In this document: piece after piece, positions 32,398-40,646 of the stretch
How positions within the stretch are numbered: the first letter of the stretch is position 1
How the letters are laid out: the number at the start of each line of letters is the position of its first letter
From: a virus
Virus record (IMG/VR): IMGVR_UViG_3300034682_000176
Location: 160,811 to 224,810 of that record
DNA length: 64,000 nt
Strand: one strand, 5' to 3'
Notes under the pieces: model-generated
The model's input: only the letters and a program-made list of their open reading frames with translations
Databases searched by the model: none
Told to the model about the DNA's origin: nothing
Program-made: the position numbers and the translations under genes

Positions 32398-32590
32398 ATA
32401 TTCGTCACTAGCGGGTGCTCCGTCCGGCGGCTACATGCTTGGTGTTGAGTCAAAAGTACCGGACCAGATCAAGAATCTGACTCTGGCTGAGTTTGTGAAA
32501 CGCAATATTGGATTGCGTGCACAGGCCAAAGCTAAACTGTCGGCATCTAAAGTAACCCGACAGCTTGGGACGGATACAAACAAAAACTAA
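32384..32590 (+). CDS. hypothetical protein, 68 aa
   Basis: The ATG at 32384 follows AAAAGGAAATTG and overlaps the preceding gene by 14 bp. The frame is open further upstream, but there it coincides with other genes and has no binding site. A basic C-terminal helix (FVKRNIGLRAQAKAKLSASKVTRQL) suggests nucleic-acid contact. Unknown. Confidence 0.65.
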   Translation: MSKSEYSSLAGAPSGGYMLGVESKVPDQIKNLTLAEFVKRNIGLRAQAKAKLSASKVTRQLGTDTNKN

Positions 32591-32595
32591 GTGTG

Positions 32596-32647
32596 ACAGA
32601 CACCCTAGGTATTTCCTAGGGTGTCTGTTAGTGCTTTTTTCTTTTTG
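32596..32647 (+). terminator. intrinsic terminator
   Basis: ACAGACACCCTAGG / CCTAGGGTGTCTGT with a 5-nt loop, then a TTTTTTCTTTTT tail. Confidence 0.92.
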
Positions 32648-32694
32648 TGAAAAATGCAGTGTCGCTCTGTCCTACCATCAACTACCACACTGCC

Positions 32695-33720
32695 ATGAAA
32701 CAATTGACCGTTGCATATCTGAGCATGGACCAAATCAACAACCACGAACTGTTGTTGCCATCCATCGAGATCACCACACATATCCTCCAAGACCCGATCC
32801 AGGTGGTCGTCCACCGTGATCCGATCTGTCAGATGACTGGTAGCAAGGTGTTGACCAACTACGACTTTGTGGTTAGCACACAACCTCAACACCATCTTAT
32901 ACGCAACGTGGTGTTAGAGCGCTACTGCAAACTGACGCAGGCCGCACGTATGAACGAGGCAGTCCGCGCTGCTGGTCGTTTCCCGAACTTCGTCCCGATC
33001 AGCTGCTGGGACAATCGTTTCTCGACGCACAATGACGCAGAGTCCTTCCGTATCGACAAGGTGGTCATCAAGGCGCTGCATGGTGCCCGTGGGATTTGCC
33101 AGTTGCTGGTGAGTGATGTCGCCAAAATCAACAAAGCCACTTTGTTGCTCGACTTTCAAAAGGTCTTGAACGCATTCAACGCTCTGCCAAACATCGCCAA
33201 CAACGCCGAAGAATACAACGAAGCTTTCCGCCAACACCTCAAAGCCAATTTTCCTTACAACGCTCTGTGGTCCGGTTTGGAGCAAGTCGACTTCGTCAAT
33301 GCAGACACCTTGATGCGTTCAGGGGAATACTTCATGCAGGAGTACCGCCAGAACATCTTGAAGGAGTACCGCGTCTTGGTGGGTATGGACAAAGAGTTGT
33401 ACTGCTTTGAGCGGGGTCTGCGAACAGACCGTCCATTTGCACAGGCCACCGGCACCAACGCATCCATTTATACCAAGAGCATCCCGGCGCTGTCGGAGAA
33501 ATCCGAACAAGAGCTGGTGGACTTCCTCACAACGGTGATCCCGGGCATGAACTCGGTCGACTTGGTTTTGTTTGAGACCCCTGCCGGTATCCAGTACGGT
33601 GTCTTTGAGTACTGCAACCAGTTTGGTATGGATGTGGACGATCCTGCCATCTTCAAGAAGCTGCACAGCGACTTCATCTTGCACTACGCAAAGATCTACC
33701 GTCCTGATCTGTTCGTGTAA
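32695..33720 (+). CDS. ATP-grasp-like protein, 341 aa
   Basis: The fold is suggested by three spaced blocks: VVIKALHGARGICQ (about 123-136), matching the KPxxGxxG lysine loop; KEYRVLVG (about 240-247); and VFEYCNQFG (about 306-314), like the late Mg-binding E-x-N strand of ATP-grasp ligases. Such enzymes join a carboxylate to an amine or thiol using ATP. The first frame start at 32647 is a GTG inside a terminator tail, so I use the ATG at 32695. There is no clear binding site. The zincin-like gene lies about 0.9 kb upstream. A peptide-modifying role is possible but unproven. Confidence 0.55.
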   Translation: MKQLTVAYLSMDQINNHELLLPSIEITTHILQDPIQVVVHRDPICQMTGSKVLTNYDFVVSTQPQHHLIRNVVLERYCKLTQAARMNEAVRAAGRFPNFVPISCWDNRFSTHNDAESFRIDKVVIKALHGARGICQLLVSDVAKINKATLLLDFQKVLNAFNALPNIANNAEEYNEAFRQHLKANFPYNALWSGLEQVDFVNADTLMRSGEYFMQEYRQNILKEYRVLVGMDKELYCFERGLRTDRPFAQATGTNASIYTKSIPALSEKSEQELVDFLTTVIPGMNSVDLVLFETPAGIQYGVFEYCNQFGMDVDDPAIFKKLHSDFILHYAKIYRPDLFV

Positions 33721-33727
33721 CGACAAA

Positions 33728-33771
33728 AGCATAGAGCTACCTAAGGGTTTCCCCCTAGGTAGCTCTATGCT
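33728..33771. terminator. bidirectional terminator between convergent genes
   Basis: GCATAGAGCTACCTAAGGG / CCCTAGGTAGCTCTATGC stem with a short loop. The minus-strand gene's stop at 33765 lies in one arm. Confidence 0.8.
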
Positions 33772-34850
33772 GCGTCAATCACCTTCTGCAGTTTTTCTTT
33801 GAAGGCTTTAGCACTGTCGTAGGAGAAGAACTCATCGATCCGGTTGTCTCGCAACGTGCGCTCACACAACCGTTTCCAGTCGTTGAGGTGTTGGCGACTC
33901 AGACCTTTGTTCTTGGCAATGTCGATCAAGAAACACATGTGGTCGATGCGGGTAGACAGCAGTGCCACACGAGACTGGCGCGTTGCACCAAACTCCGGCA
34001 ACACCAACAAGTTGGCAGCGTCGTCATGGAACACCAGTTTGATGTGTCGCAGCATGGCAACAAAGTCCAAAGACTTCGATTGCAACATATCGATCGTGTC
34101 ATCCACATAACGGTCAACTTGCGTGGATGGCTCGAAGATTTTGAAGCGATGTTTCTTGGTGGGTTCCACCACTGCACGGCCATAGAAACGATCCATCACC
34201 TTGTTGAGCAAGGTGTGGTCAATCACCGTGTCCATACAGGTGTTCAAGACGTACTTGATCACAAAGTGGTTCTTGGTCAGCTGCACGTCTGCACCCACTT
34301 GCATGCGGATGAATTCGCGCCATTTAACGGCCAGCTTAGGGATGTCTACGTACAGGCTAGACAGACCACCCAGATTGCCGTCATCGCTTCCCAGAGGCAG
34401 TAGAAAGCGATTGTCGTTACGGTGGTGTTGTAGTGCAAAGATACACGGTGCACTTTTCCAATTGCTGACGAACTCACTGACGTTGAAGTTCTCATACCCA
34501 GCAAACAAAATCTCTTCCCCATCATTGCCGAAGAAGTAAGGAGGGTGCAACACCCCTTCTTCCAGGTCGCTGGTGAAACGAAAGTGTTTGGCCAGATACA
34601 CAAGCTTGCTGTCCACATACTCCAAGTAGCGATGGGTGTCCAGGCTCAAGTGGGGTGGAAGGTGCTCGATAATCCGGCTGATGATGTTGGTGTTTTTGAC
34701 CGAGAAGTTACGGCTGTGGTAATACTCGTAGATAGCGTCTCGGTTGAAGATGTACAGGCGACGGATATAGTCGATATCGCGTTGCTGGCTGACCCCTGCG
34801 CGAGGAGTTCTTTGAATGTAACCGTTATCAAACAGGTCTAAATAAATCAT
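33765..34850 (-). CDS. hypothetical protein, 361 aa
   Basis: Unrecognised. The ATG at 34850 has AGAGG 8-12 bp upstream; the longer frame from 34880 is not needed. The protein is mixed alpha/beta and Asp/Arg/Tyr-rich. There is a His/Asp-rich middle but no recognised nuclease, kinase or protease motif. It is a lone minus-strand gene between two plus-strand blocks, divergent from the promoter at 34917. Confidence 0.8.
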   Translation of the reverse strand: MIYLDLFDNGYIQRTPRAGVSQQRDIDYIRRLYIFNRDAIYEYYHSRNFSVKNTNIISRIIEHLPPHLSLDTHRYLEYVDSKLVYLAKHFRFTSDLEEGVLHPPYFFGNDGEEILFAGYENFNVSEFVSNWKSAPCIFALQHHRNDNRFLLPLGSDDGNLGGLSSLYVDIPKLAVKWREFIRMQVGADVQLTKNHFVIKYVLNTCMDTVIDHTLLNKVMDRFYGRAVVEPTKKHRFKIFEPSTQVDRYVDDTIDMLQSKSLDFVAMLRHIKLVFHDDAANLLVLPEFGATRQSRVALLSTRIDHMCFLIDIAKNKGLSRQHLNDWKRLCERTLRDNRIDEFFSYDSAKAFKEKLQKVIDAA

Positions 34851-34916
34851 TGTGCAAGCCTCTGCAGTTGACCAAACCATGCTGGCTCAAGCTGCGTGCA
34901 TTTGAAATTCGATAAA

Positions 34917-34938
34917 CCACATATATACCTTGTGCACT
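34917..34938 (+). promoter_or_regulatory. putative phage promoter CCACATATATA
   Basis: CCACATATATACCTTGTGCAC, about 60 bp before the ATG at 34981, in the gap between the divergent genes 33765 and 34981. Confidence 0.65.
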
Positions 34939-34980
34939 TACCGCACAAATGAGTTTCAGATTTGCCCTTAGGAGTATTTG

Positions 34981-35487
34981 ATGTCCAACCAGTTTCCCAT
35001 TCACCGTCCTGTCAACGTGATGCAAAACATCATCATGGAGTTCTTGGACGGCGCGCCGTTTACCGAGCAGCTGTGTGACAAGGTCGTTGCAACGTACTGC
35101 ACCGACTTCACCGGTGCCAGCTACAAGCGCAACCTGGAATTCGTCAAGTCCGTCATCGACCGCGCCAATCGCTATCGTGTCGGCAATAACATCTACGCCG
35201 TGGAAACGGAGTTTGAGTTCAACGACTTGGAGATTGCGCTGGTGGTCCGCCTGCTCAATCTGTGTTACCATGGTGAGCGCATCCTCACCCTCAACAACTC
35301 CATCATCTATATCCCCAAGGAGCTGCACAACTACACAGAAGAAGAAATCCGTATCCACGTCTTCAAGTCCGTCCAAAACAAGAAGCCTGGCCGCCTGCGC
35401 CAGTTCTTCGGTCGTCTCAAGTCCAAGGTCCAAAGCAAGCGCCGTCACAAACTCGTGACTGTCGGCATGCACATGGCCTCGGCTTGA
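34981..35487 (+). CDS. hypothetical protein, 168 aa
   Basis: TTAGGAGTATTTG lies before the ATG at 34981. The C-terminal 35 residues are strongly basic (GRLRQFFGRLKSKVQSKRRHK). The middle reads as alpha/beta. It is likely a nucleic-acid-associated or anchoring protein; there is no recognised family. It precedes the chimallin candidate by 130 bp and has its own promoter copy. Confidence 0.82.
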   Translation: MSNQFPIHRPVNVMQNIIMEFLDGAPFTEQLCDKVVATYCTDFTGASYKRNLEFVKSVIDRANRYRVGNNIYAVETEFEFNDLEIALVVRLLNLCYHGERILTLNNSIIYIPKELHNYTEEEIRIHVFKSVQNKKPGRLRQFFGRLKSKVQSKRRHKLVTVGMHMASA

Positions 35488-35617
35488 TTCGTTAGTTTCC
35501 TGCGTAAAAATACCACTCGTATACCATTAGGTGATAGAGTACTACAGCCCGCAAGGTCTGTAGCCTCTGCCCACGGTTTATCTTTCCCTTACCACCCCAA
35601 CCTTCAAGGAGCTTCAA

Positions 35618-37468
35618 ATGGGTGTCAATCAACAAGCTTTCGCTACTTCCGCAACTGCCGCTGCCGCTGCTCAAACTGCCCAGTCTGCTGGCCGTCCCTC
35701 CAGCTTCACGCCTGGTCAGATGGGTCTGATGTCGCCCGTCGGTTCGGTGGGCTCCGGCGGTGAAATGTACGAGAAGCTGTACGCTGCTCTGCAAAACAAC
35801 GTGAAGATGCTGACCGAAGAGCGCAAGAGCGACTCCAGCTACTTCGTGGTCAAGCTGCTGAAGCAGACCGCCGGTCTGAACTACAGCAACATCATCCTGG
35901 TGGAAAAGCAAGAAGACTGCGTGGCCGCTCACGTGCTGATCGTCGAATCCACCGGCATGTACCCCGATGTGCGCATCGAGACCGCTGGCAACGTCCGCTA
36001 CGAAATCGTCCGCACTCCTGCTGACGCGCTGGACGAAAAGCTGGTGGAACAAGCGCAGATCGCCGTGGGCCAGGCGCTGAAGATGAACCCTGCGGAAGTC
36101 GTCATCGTCGACGGCACGCTGGTGCCTTCCGAATTCGCCGTCAGCGACGAACACCAAGTCAGCGCCCTGGTCATCAACACCTTCAACGCCACGTTCACCG
36201 AAATCCAAACCCGCGTGCACGACTACAAGGGCCAGAACGTCCAGGAACTGATCGCCAACAACCGCAACGGCAAGTTCCAGATCGGCGTGGCCTACAACGA
36301 GAACGATCTGATCTTCACGGACCAGACCGGCATGCCTGTTCGCCAGGACATCTGCATCTCGCTGTCCTACAAGCTGGGCAACTCCCAGAACGGCTGGTCG
36401 GTGCACCAAGGTGAAAACACGGTGGAAGTGGCCAAGACCTACGGCTACATCGACTTCGAGTACGTCGGCCCTCAGCTGGTGAACAACCAGCCTACCAGCC
36501 AGTGCTTCGTGCCCAACTTCATCATCACGCACATCGAAAGCCCCTTCGCTCCCACCCCTGACCTGGTGATGCGCGCAGTGCTGTCGGTGTTCGCGCTGAA
36601 CGAAGGCATGAACTGGCTGCCGGCATTCCGTGCTGCGATGACCAAGAAGGGCGAAATCGACCTGGCAGACATCGGCGCGCTGAACATCGAAGGCAACATC
36701 GAAGCCAACCCCGTGGGCTACGGCAAGAAGTACGACACCAAGTCCAAGAGCTTCAACAACATGGAGCTGACCCAGTTCGTGCAACGCCTGGTCTACCCTG
36801 GCAAGCTGGCTGTGTCGATGGACCTGCCCAAGGCCGGCCCCGAGACCTGGTACACCTCGCTGTTCCACGCGATCCAGTTCGAGCAAAATCCTGCCATCCG
36901 TCAGGGTGCCATGGACCGCCTGAACCGCTTCCTGATCCACTCGACCGGCAACGTGTTCCAGCCTGCCAACCTGCCCGTGTTCATCAACACCACCAACAAG
37001 ATCCACGGCGGCTTCTACCGTGACCCTGTCACCAAGACCTACCGTGATCTGCGTTGTGTGACCAACTACCTGGCCGTGGCCAACCACGTGGCTGACACCA
37101 ACCAGCCACCTGCCAAGATCAGCCAGTACACCAACACGCTGTACAGCCACGCTCTGCCGGCTGAACTGCGCGCTGCTGTGCGCCGCGACCAGTACGTGAC
37201 GGAGATGACCAACAACAGCGCTGTGATCAAGCGCTACTACGACCGCGTGACCTTCTCGCGTGACTACCTGCAGAACTACCTGAATGCGATGCAGTCCATC
37301 GGCTACGCTCCGATGTTCGCCAACATGGTGAACAACGAAGTGTTCGTCACCCGCGCCACCGGCGACTTCGCCAACGCGCTGTTCGGCCAAGACGCTCGTC
37401 TGATGGGCACCGCTCCCACGCAGTACGGCAACTACGGCCAGTTCAGCGCCTACCACCGCACCTACTAA
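35618..37468 (+). CDS. chmA: chimallin candidate (phage nucleus shell protein), 616 aa
   Basis: Would be the self-assembling shell protein that encloses phage DNA and excludes host nucleases. The support is indirect: length (phiKZ and 201phi2-1 chimallins are about 600-630 residues); a flexible Ala/Gln/Ser-rich N-terminal 45 residues; a mixed alpha/beta body; and a flexible C-terminal tail rich in Tyr/Gly/Gln (QYGNYGQF) like the tail that docks on neighbours. Strong G/C-ending codons and CAAGGAGCTTC before the ATG imply very high expression. PhuZ lies 8 kb upstream, as in other such phages. No capsid-maturation or protease signature is seen. The alternative is an abundant structural protein such as a capsid protein. 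Assignment awaits a profile search. Confidence 0.68.
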   Translation: MGVNQQAFATSATAAAAAQTAQSAGRPSSFTPGQMGLMSPVGSVGSGGEMYEKLYAALQNNVKMLTEERKSDSSYFVVKLLKQTAGLNYSNIILVEKQEDCVAAHVLIVESTGMYPDVRIETAGNVRYEIVRTPADALDEKLVEQAQIAVGQALKMNPAEVVIVDGTLVPSEFAVSDEHQVSALVINTFNATFTEIQTRVHDYKGQNVQELIANNRNGKFQIGVAYNENDLIFTDQTGMPVRQDICISLSYKLGNSQNGWSVHQGENTVEVAKTYGYIDFEYVGPQLVNNQPTSQCFVPNFIITHIESPFAPTPDLVMRAVLSVFALNEGMNWLPAFRAAMTKKGEIDLADIGALNIEGNIEANPVGYGKKYDTKSKSFNNMELTQFVQRLVYPGKLAVSMDLPKAGPETWYTSLFHAIQFEQNPAIRQGAMDRLNRFLIHSTGNVFQPANLPVFINTTNKIHGGFYRDPVTKTYRDLRCVTNYLAVANHVADTNQPPAKISQYTNTLYSHALPAELRAAVRRDQYVTEMTNNSAVIKRYYDRVTFSRDYLQNYLNAMQSIGYAPMFANMVNNEVFVTRATGDFANALFGQDARLMGTAPTQYGNYGQFSAYHRTY

Positions 37469-37498
37469 TTCTGCTTGCAGGGTTAGTTAAGCCGTGAG

Positions 37499-37542
37499 AA
37501 GAAACCGCCTGTCCTTAACGGGATGGGCGGTTTCTTTTTTAT
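37499..37542 (+). terminator. intrinsic terminator
   Basis: AGAAACCGCC / GGCGGTTTCT based hairpin with TTTTTATC, following the chimallin candidate. Confidence 0.88.
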
Positions 37543-37561
37543 CGTTCCAAGGAGTTTCAAG

Positions 37562-38002
37562 ATGAAAGAATCGTTCTTTGCCAAAAAGCACGAAATTGCT
37601 AAGCTCAGTGGGGATTTGTTGTACGCCGTCGCTGCGCATGCCCTGGGTTTGAATGCCCGTGTGACCCGAATCATCCGAACCAAAGAAGGCTTTGAGCCTG
37701 TGGAGGAGCTCAAAGTCTCTGTCCAAATGGGACCAGAGCAAGAGTACCTGCCAGTTGACCACAAAGCCCTGGAACAATTGGTCTGGAACGAATTGAAAGA
37801 TCTGGTGCGCTCCTTCGTTCAAGACTTAAAACCTCCATTTTTGGGCACCAACAAAAGCGAGAGCATTGAGATCTGTACCGGCAACGTTTCCATCAAAGTG
37901 CTGGGTGTCGATCAACACGAAGCGCGGATGCGCGCTTTCGCTATCTTTAAGTTGGGAATGTGGTATGCATTCCCTAGTCACACCAACCCCACCACACCCT
38001 GA
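37562..38002 (+). CDS. hypothetical protein, 146 aa
   Basis: CAAGGAGTTTCAAG leads into the ATG at 37562. The N-terminal half is helical and Ala/Leu-rich, the second half beta-like (ESIEICTGNVSIKVLGV). No recognised family. The next gene starts 2 bp after its stop. Confidence 0.85.
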   Translation: MKESFFAKKHEIAKLSGDLLYAVAAHALGLNARVTRIIRTKEGFEPVEELKVSVQMGPEQEYLPVDHKALEQLVWNELKDLVRSFVQDLKPPFLGTNKSESIEICTGNVSIKVLGVDQHEARMRAFAIFKLGMWYAFPSHTNPTTP

Positions 38003-38003
38003 C

Positions 38004-38453
38004 ATGAACACCGCTGTAAAACCTGAAATTACTGCAAACTTCGGTCTGTCCGAAGAGCAGATGAAGCTGATCCTCTCCAAGTGCATGAAGCCCGAAGAGA
38101 TTGCCGGCACCCCTGAACAGATCCAAGATCGGGTCCGTGAGCTGTTGCATTGGTTTGTACGGTTGGCCGAAGGCAAAGCCAATAAAATCTGGACTTTCCA
38201 GCACGCCATGGAGCTGGCCTACTACATCGCCTCCAATGCAGTCAACCAACATCTGGACTTGAGTGCCGTGCGTTGCAATGCCTACTCTGAAGGCATTGTG
38301 GCTTCAGAAAAAGATCGCCAGATCCTGAAGAACCACACAGACATCCCATTTGAGCCACCACTCAAACCCGAAGACTACGCTGGTCGCTTAGACCGCCTGG
38401 AGCGAGGGCTGGCACAAATGCGTCAGTTGTTGGTCGAAAAGACAAAGGCTTAA
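38004..38453 (+). CDS. hypothetical protein, 149 aa
   Basis: Starts 2 bp after the preceding stop, so it depends on reinitiation; no binding site of its own is seen. Helical throughout, with a charged C-terminal coiled-coil-like end (RLDRLERGLAQMRQLL). Unrecognised. Confidence 0.82.
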   Translation: MNTAVKPEITANFGLSEEQMKLILSKCMKPEEIAGTPEQIQDRVRELLHWFVRLAEGKANKIWTFQHAMELAYYIASNAVNQHLDLSAVRCNAYSEGIVASEKDRQILKNHTDIPFEPPLKPEDYAGRLDRLERGLAQMRQLLVEKTKA

Positions 38454-38463
38454 TTCCTTGCGC

Positions 38464-38497
38464 AAGACCACCTATCTTAACCAGATAGGTGGTATCT
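38464..38497 (+). terminator. terminator-like hairpin
   Basis: AAGACCACCTATCT / AGATAGGTGGTATCTT, 5-nt loop. Only a short T stretch follows, but it is placed right after the stop at 38453. Confidence 0.65.
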
Positions 38498-38542
38498 TGT
38501 GTCCACCCCTATCATCTTCCCCTTTTTATTTTGAGTGTCACC

Positions 38543-38647
38543 ATGTCTGAGCAACTCGCGGCTGCGATCTTGTACGGTTTGATTGTTGTGTTCAGCGTCG
38601 CCAACGCTGTGGTAGCTACGATCATTCGGGGAGGCATGATAGGATAA
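38543..38647 (+). CDS. possible 34-residue single-span membrane peptide
   Basis: A short frame (MSEQLAAAILYGLIVVFS...) made almost entirely of one hydrophobic helix and a short basic end (IIRGG). It sits between two hairpins with no clear Shine-Dalgarno sequence. Small phage membrane peptides of this type exist, but codon evidence is thin. Confidence 0.4.
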   Translation: MSEQLAAAILYGLIVVFSVANAVVATIIRGGMIG

Positions 38648-38650
38648 AGA

Positions 38651-38697
38651 CGATCTACACCTACCTGTCGGCTGTGCCAGACAGGTAGGTGTAGATT
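38651..38697 (+). terminator. intrinsic terminator-like hairpin
   Basis: ATCTACACCTACCTGTC / GACAGGTAGGTGTAGAT stem of 17 bp, loop about 10 nt. It is followed by TTCACAC and then a promoter copy. Confidence 0.75.
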
Positions 38698-38720
38698 TCA
38701 CACATCTGAACAAGATGTGG

Positions 38721-38742
38721 CAACATATATAAAAGACGAACC
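38721..38742 (+). promoter_or_regulatory. putative phage promoter CAACATATATA
   Basis: CAACATATATAAAAGACGA, with a GACGA block where other copies have CACGA. It is located about 200 bp before the RNAP gene at 38930, giving an unusually long leader. Confidence 0.6.
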
Positions 38743-38929
38743 CAGTTGTGTATACGATATCGTTTCACAACTACTTGTCAACCCAAAGGAGTTTAAGCTG
38801 TGCGAGATGTGGTAGAATAACGAAAAATCCCCTATATGGAAGTTTCAATTTAATTGCTATCAGTTGGGCTAAGATCCGACCGAACCAATAGTTGCAGAGG
38901 GATAGGGGTCTGTCCCCAAAAGGAGCATC
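38743..38929 (+). promoter_or_regulatory. long leader of the RNAP beta'-like gene with a mini-ORF
   Basis: A strong ribosome binding site AAAGGAGTTTAAGCT (about 38785-38799) is followed by GTG at 38800 and a TAA at 38818, i.e. a six-codon frame. Then come TCCCCTATA and, 80 nt later, GATAGGGG (long-range complement) and GGGG-TCTGT-CCCC. The gene's own binding site AAAAGGAGCATC follows. This arrangement could regulate RNAP synthesis by translation of the mini-ORF; that is inference. Confidence 0.4.
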
Positions 38930-40372
38930 ATGCATACCGTGCTAGTACTGAAGAGCTTCGATGAATTGTTTCATCGCCTGATGTCGGAAAAGTTCTTGAT
39001 CAATGAGATCGACATCTTCAACACCCAGAACAAGGAGATGCTCGACAACTTCATCATGAAGAATTACTCGGAAGACAACCTGACGTTGCTTCCGCAGTGC
39101 CAGATGGGTCACTTACCCGGTCACCTCAAGGGAAGCTACTACCTGGGTGACGTATGTCCACTGTGTAAGACCACAGTGACCAGCAGCATCGATGATGCGA
39201 TCTCGTTCTTGCTGTGGCTCAAGCAGCCGCAAAAAGTCGAGCGCTTCATCTCGCCCATCGTGATGGCGTTCTTGTTGCGTCGCTACCGTATCACCAAACC
39301 CCAGGTGTCTTTGGTGGAGTACATCATGCTCCCCAACATGAAGATCGACAAGAAGCAACAACGCCAGAACCAGGACAAGCTGGACAAGCTGGACTACCTG
39401 CTGTCGCGCAACAACATCGCCAAAGGCTACAACTCGTTTGTGCAGAACTTCTTCAAGATCATCGAGATCTTAGAGGCCGAGTTTGTCAAACACCCTCGCA
39501 GTAAGGACCCTTTGGAGTTCTTGAACTTCTTGCTCAAGAACCGCAACGAGATCTTCTCGTCGTACCTGCCATTTCCAAACAAGATGATCTTCACTATGGA
39601 GAGCAACGAGTTGGGTCGGTACTTCGACAAGTCCTTGGTGTCTCCGATCAACGTGATCCGTCGCTTGACCGGCATTGACATTCGCACGCTGCCAGCTTCT
39701 ATGAAGCAAGCTCGTGTGGCACGGTCACTGATCGATATGGCGTACTTCTACGAAGACTACCTGTCGACCAAGATCTTCTCCAAGCCCGGTCTGATTCGCC
39801 AGCACGTGACCAGCGAGCGCACGCACTTCACTGCTCGCGCAGTGATTGTGAGTATTGCTGGACCCCATGCGCACGATGAAGTCCATATCAACTGGTCGGG
39901 TGCCTGTACGCTGCTGCGTCCATACATCTTGAACCGGCTGTACAAGCGTGGTTATAGTTACAAGAACGCTGTCAACTTCCTGTTGTACCACAACCGGATT
40001 TACTCACCCATCCTCGATGAGATCTTCCAAGAAATCATTGCCGCCAGCCCTGGCGGACTGAAGGCGTTCTTCAACCGCAACCCTTCCCTGCACCGCGGCT
40101 CTATCCAGACCGTGCGGATCACCAAGGTCAAACCTGACCCTCTGGACCCCACGTTCTCGATGTCTGACCGCATCGGTCCGGCTTTCAACAGCGACCACGA
40201 CGGCGACGAGATGAACCTGTATTTGCTGACCACGCAAAAACTGTATCGCACTGCCAAGTACCTGGAGCCGTACAACAACATCTTGGGGTTGTCTGGACCT
40301 GACGAGTTCAGCAACAACATCAAGTTCCCCAAGACCATTGTCTCGACCCTTGCCAACTGGGCCAACGCGTAG
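38930..40372 (+). CDS. phage multisubunit RNA polymerase, beta'-like N-terminal subunit with zinc-site candidate, 480 aa
   Basis: The second beta'-type fragment of the window. FNSDHDGDEMNLYLL near residues 418-432 is the catalytic Mg loop (bacterial NADFDGDQM). An N-terminal C57-x3-H61 and C76-x2-C79 arrangement (QCQMGH...DVCPLC) is a plausible CHCC zinc site at the place of the beta' zinc ribbon. The chain stops soon after the catalytic loop, so the rest of beta' is encoded elsewhere, as in phiKZ-type enzymes. The gene lies 1.5 kb after the chimallin candidate, as RNAP genes do near it in phiKZ. I therefore favour the non-virion RNAP, by position only. AAAAGGAGCATC precedes the ATG. Confidence 0.88.
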   Translation: MHTVLVLKSFDELFHRLMSEKFLINEIDIFNTQNKEMLDNFIMKNYSEDNLTLLPQCQMGHLPGHLKGSYYLGDVCPLCKTTVTSSIDDAISFLLWLKQPQKVERFISPIVMAFLLRRYRITKPQVSLVEYIMLPNMKIDKKQQRQNQDKLDKLDYLLSRNNIAKGYNSFVQNFFKIIEILEAEFVKHPRSKDPLEFLNFLLKNRNEIFSSYLPFPNKMIFTMESNELGRYFDKSLVSPINVIRRLTGIDIRTLPASMKQARVARSLIDMAYFYEDYLSTKIFSKPGLIRQHVTSERTHFTARAVIVSIAGPHAHDEVHINWSGACTLLRPYILNRLYKRGYSYKNAVNFLLYHNRIYSPILDEIFQEIIAASPGGLKAFFNRNPSLHRGSIQTVRITKVKPDPLDPTFSMSDRIGPAFNSDHDGDEMNLYLLTTQKLYRTAKYLEPYNNILGLSGPDEFSNNIKFPKTIVSTLANWANA

Positions 40373-40390
40373 TAGGTAACAGGCCGATGC

Positions 40391-40427
40391 ACACCCACTC
40401 CTTACTGCAATGGGTAAGGAGTGGGTT
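40391..40427 (+). terminator. terminator-like hairpin joined to a promoter
   Basis: ACCCACTCCTTAC / GTAAGGAGTGGGT with a 7-nt loop, ending directly at the promoter-like TTACATATATA, so the two share bases. Confidence 0.7.
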
Positions 40428-40448
40428 ACATATATACTCGCTGAGTAC
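40427..40448 (+). promoter_or_regulatory. putative phage promoter TTACATATATA
   Basis: Exact core TTACATATATACTCG at the end of a hairpin, 28 bp from the end of the core to the TTG start at 40465. Confidence 0.65.
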
Positions 40449-40464
40449 ACAAAAGGAGTTTCAC

Positions 40465-40638
40465 TTGTCAGTTTATCCGGTTATCCGTATCAAAGGTTCC
40501 GCCAAAGCCATTGAAACGCTGTTCCTCAATGAAAAAACGATGGAGCTGATCATGTTTCGATCGTTGTTTAAACATGATGAACCGACCCCAATCAACCCAC
40601 CCAATCACCAGGAGCCAGCCCTTGCCGAGTTCCTTTAA
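40465..40638 (+). CDS. small hypothetical protein with TTG start, 57 aa
   Basis: The frame is open from 40387, but AAAAGGAGTTTCAC sits just before a TTG at 40465, which I take as the start; TTG starts are rare, so this needs care. The protein has a basic N-terminus and a Pro-rich tail (PTPINPPNHQEP). Unrecognised. It is followed 8 bp later by the gene at 40647. Confidence 0.7.
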   Translation: MSVYPVIRIKGSAKAIETLFLNEKTMELIMFRSLFKHDEPTPINPPNHQEPALAEFL

Positions 40639-40646
40639 GGAGTCTT

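Noticed and set aside
35492-37456. 654-residue open frame opposite the chimallin candidate
   Set aside because: Antisense of a highly biased gene; low-complexity His/Val/Gln/Asp composition; no start signal.
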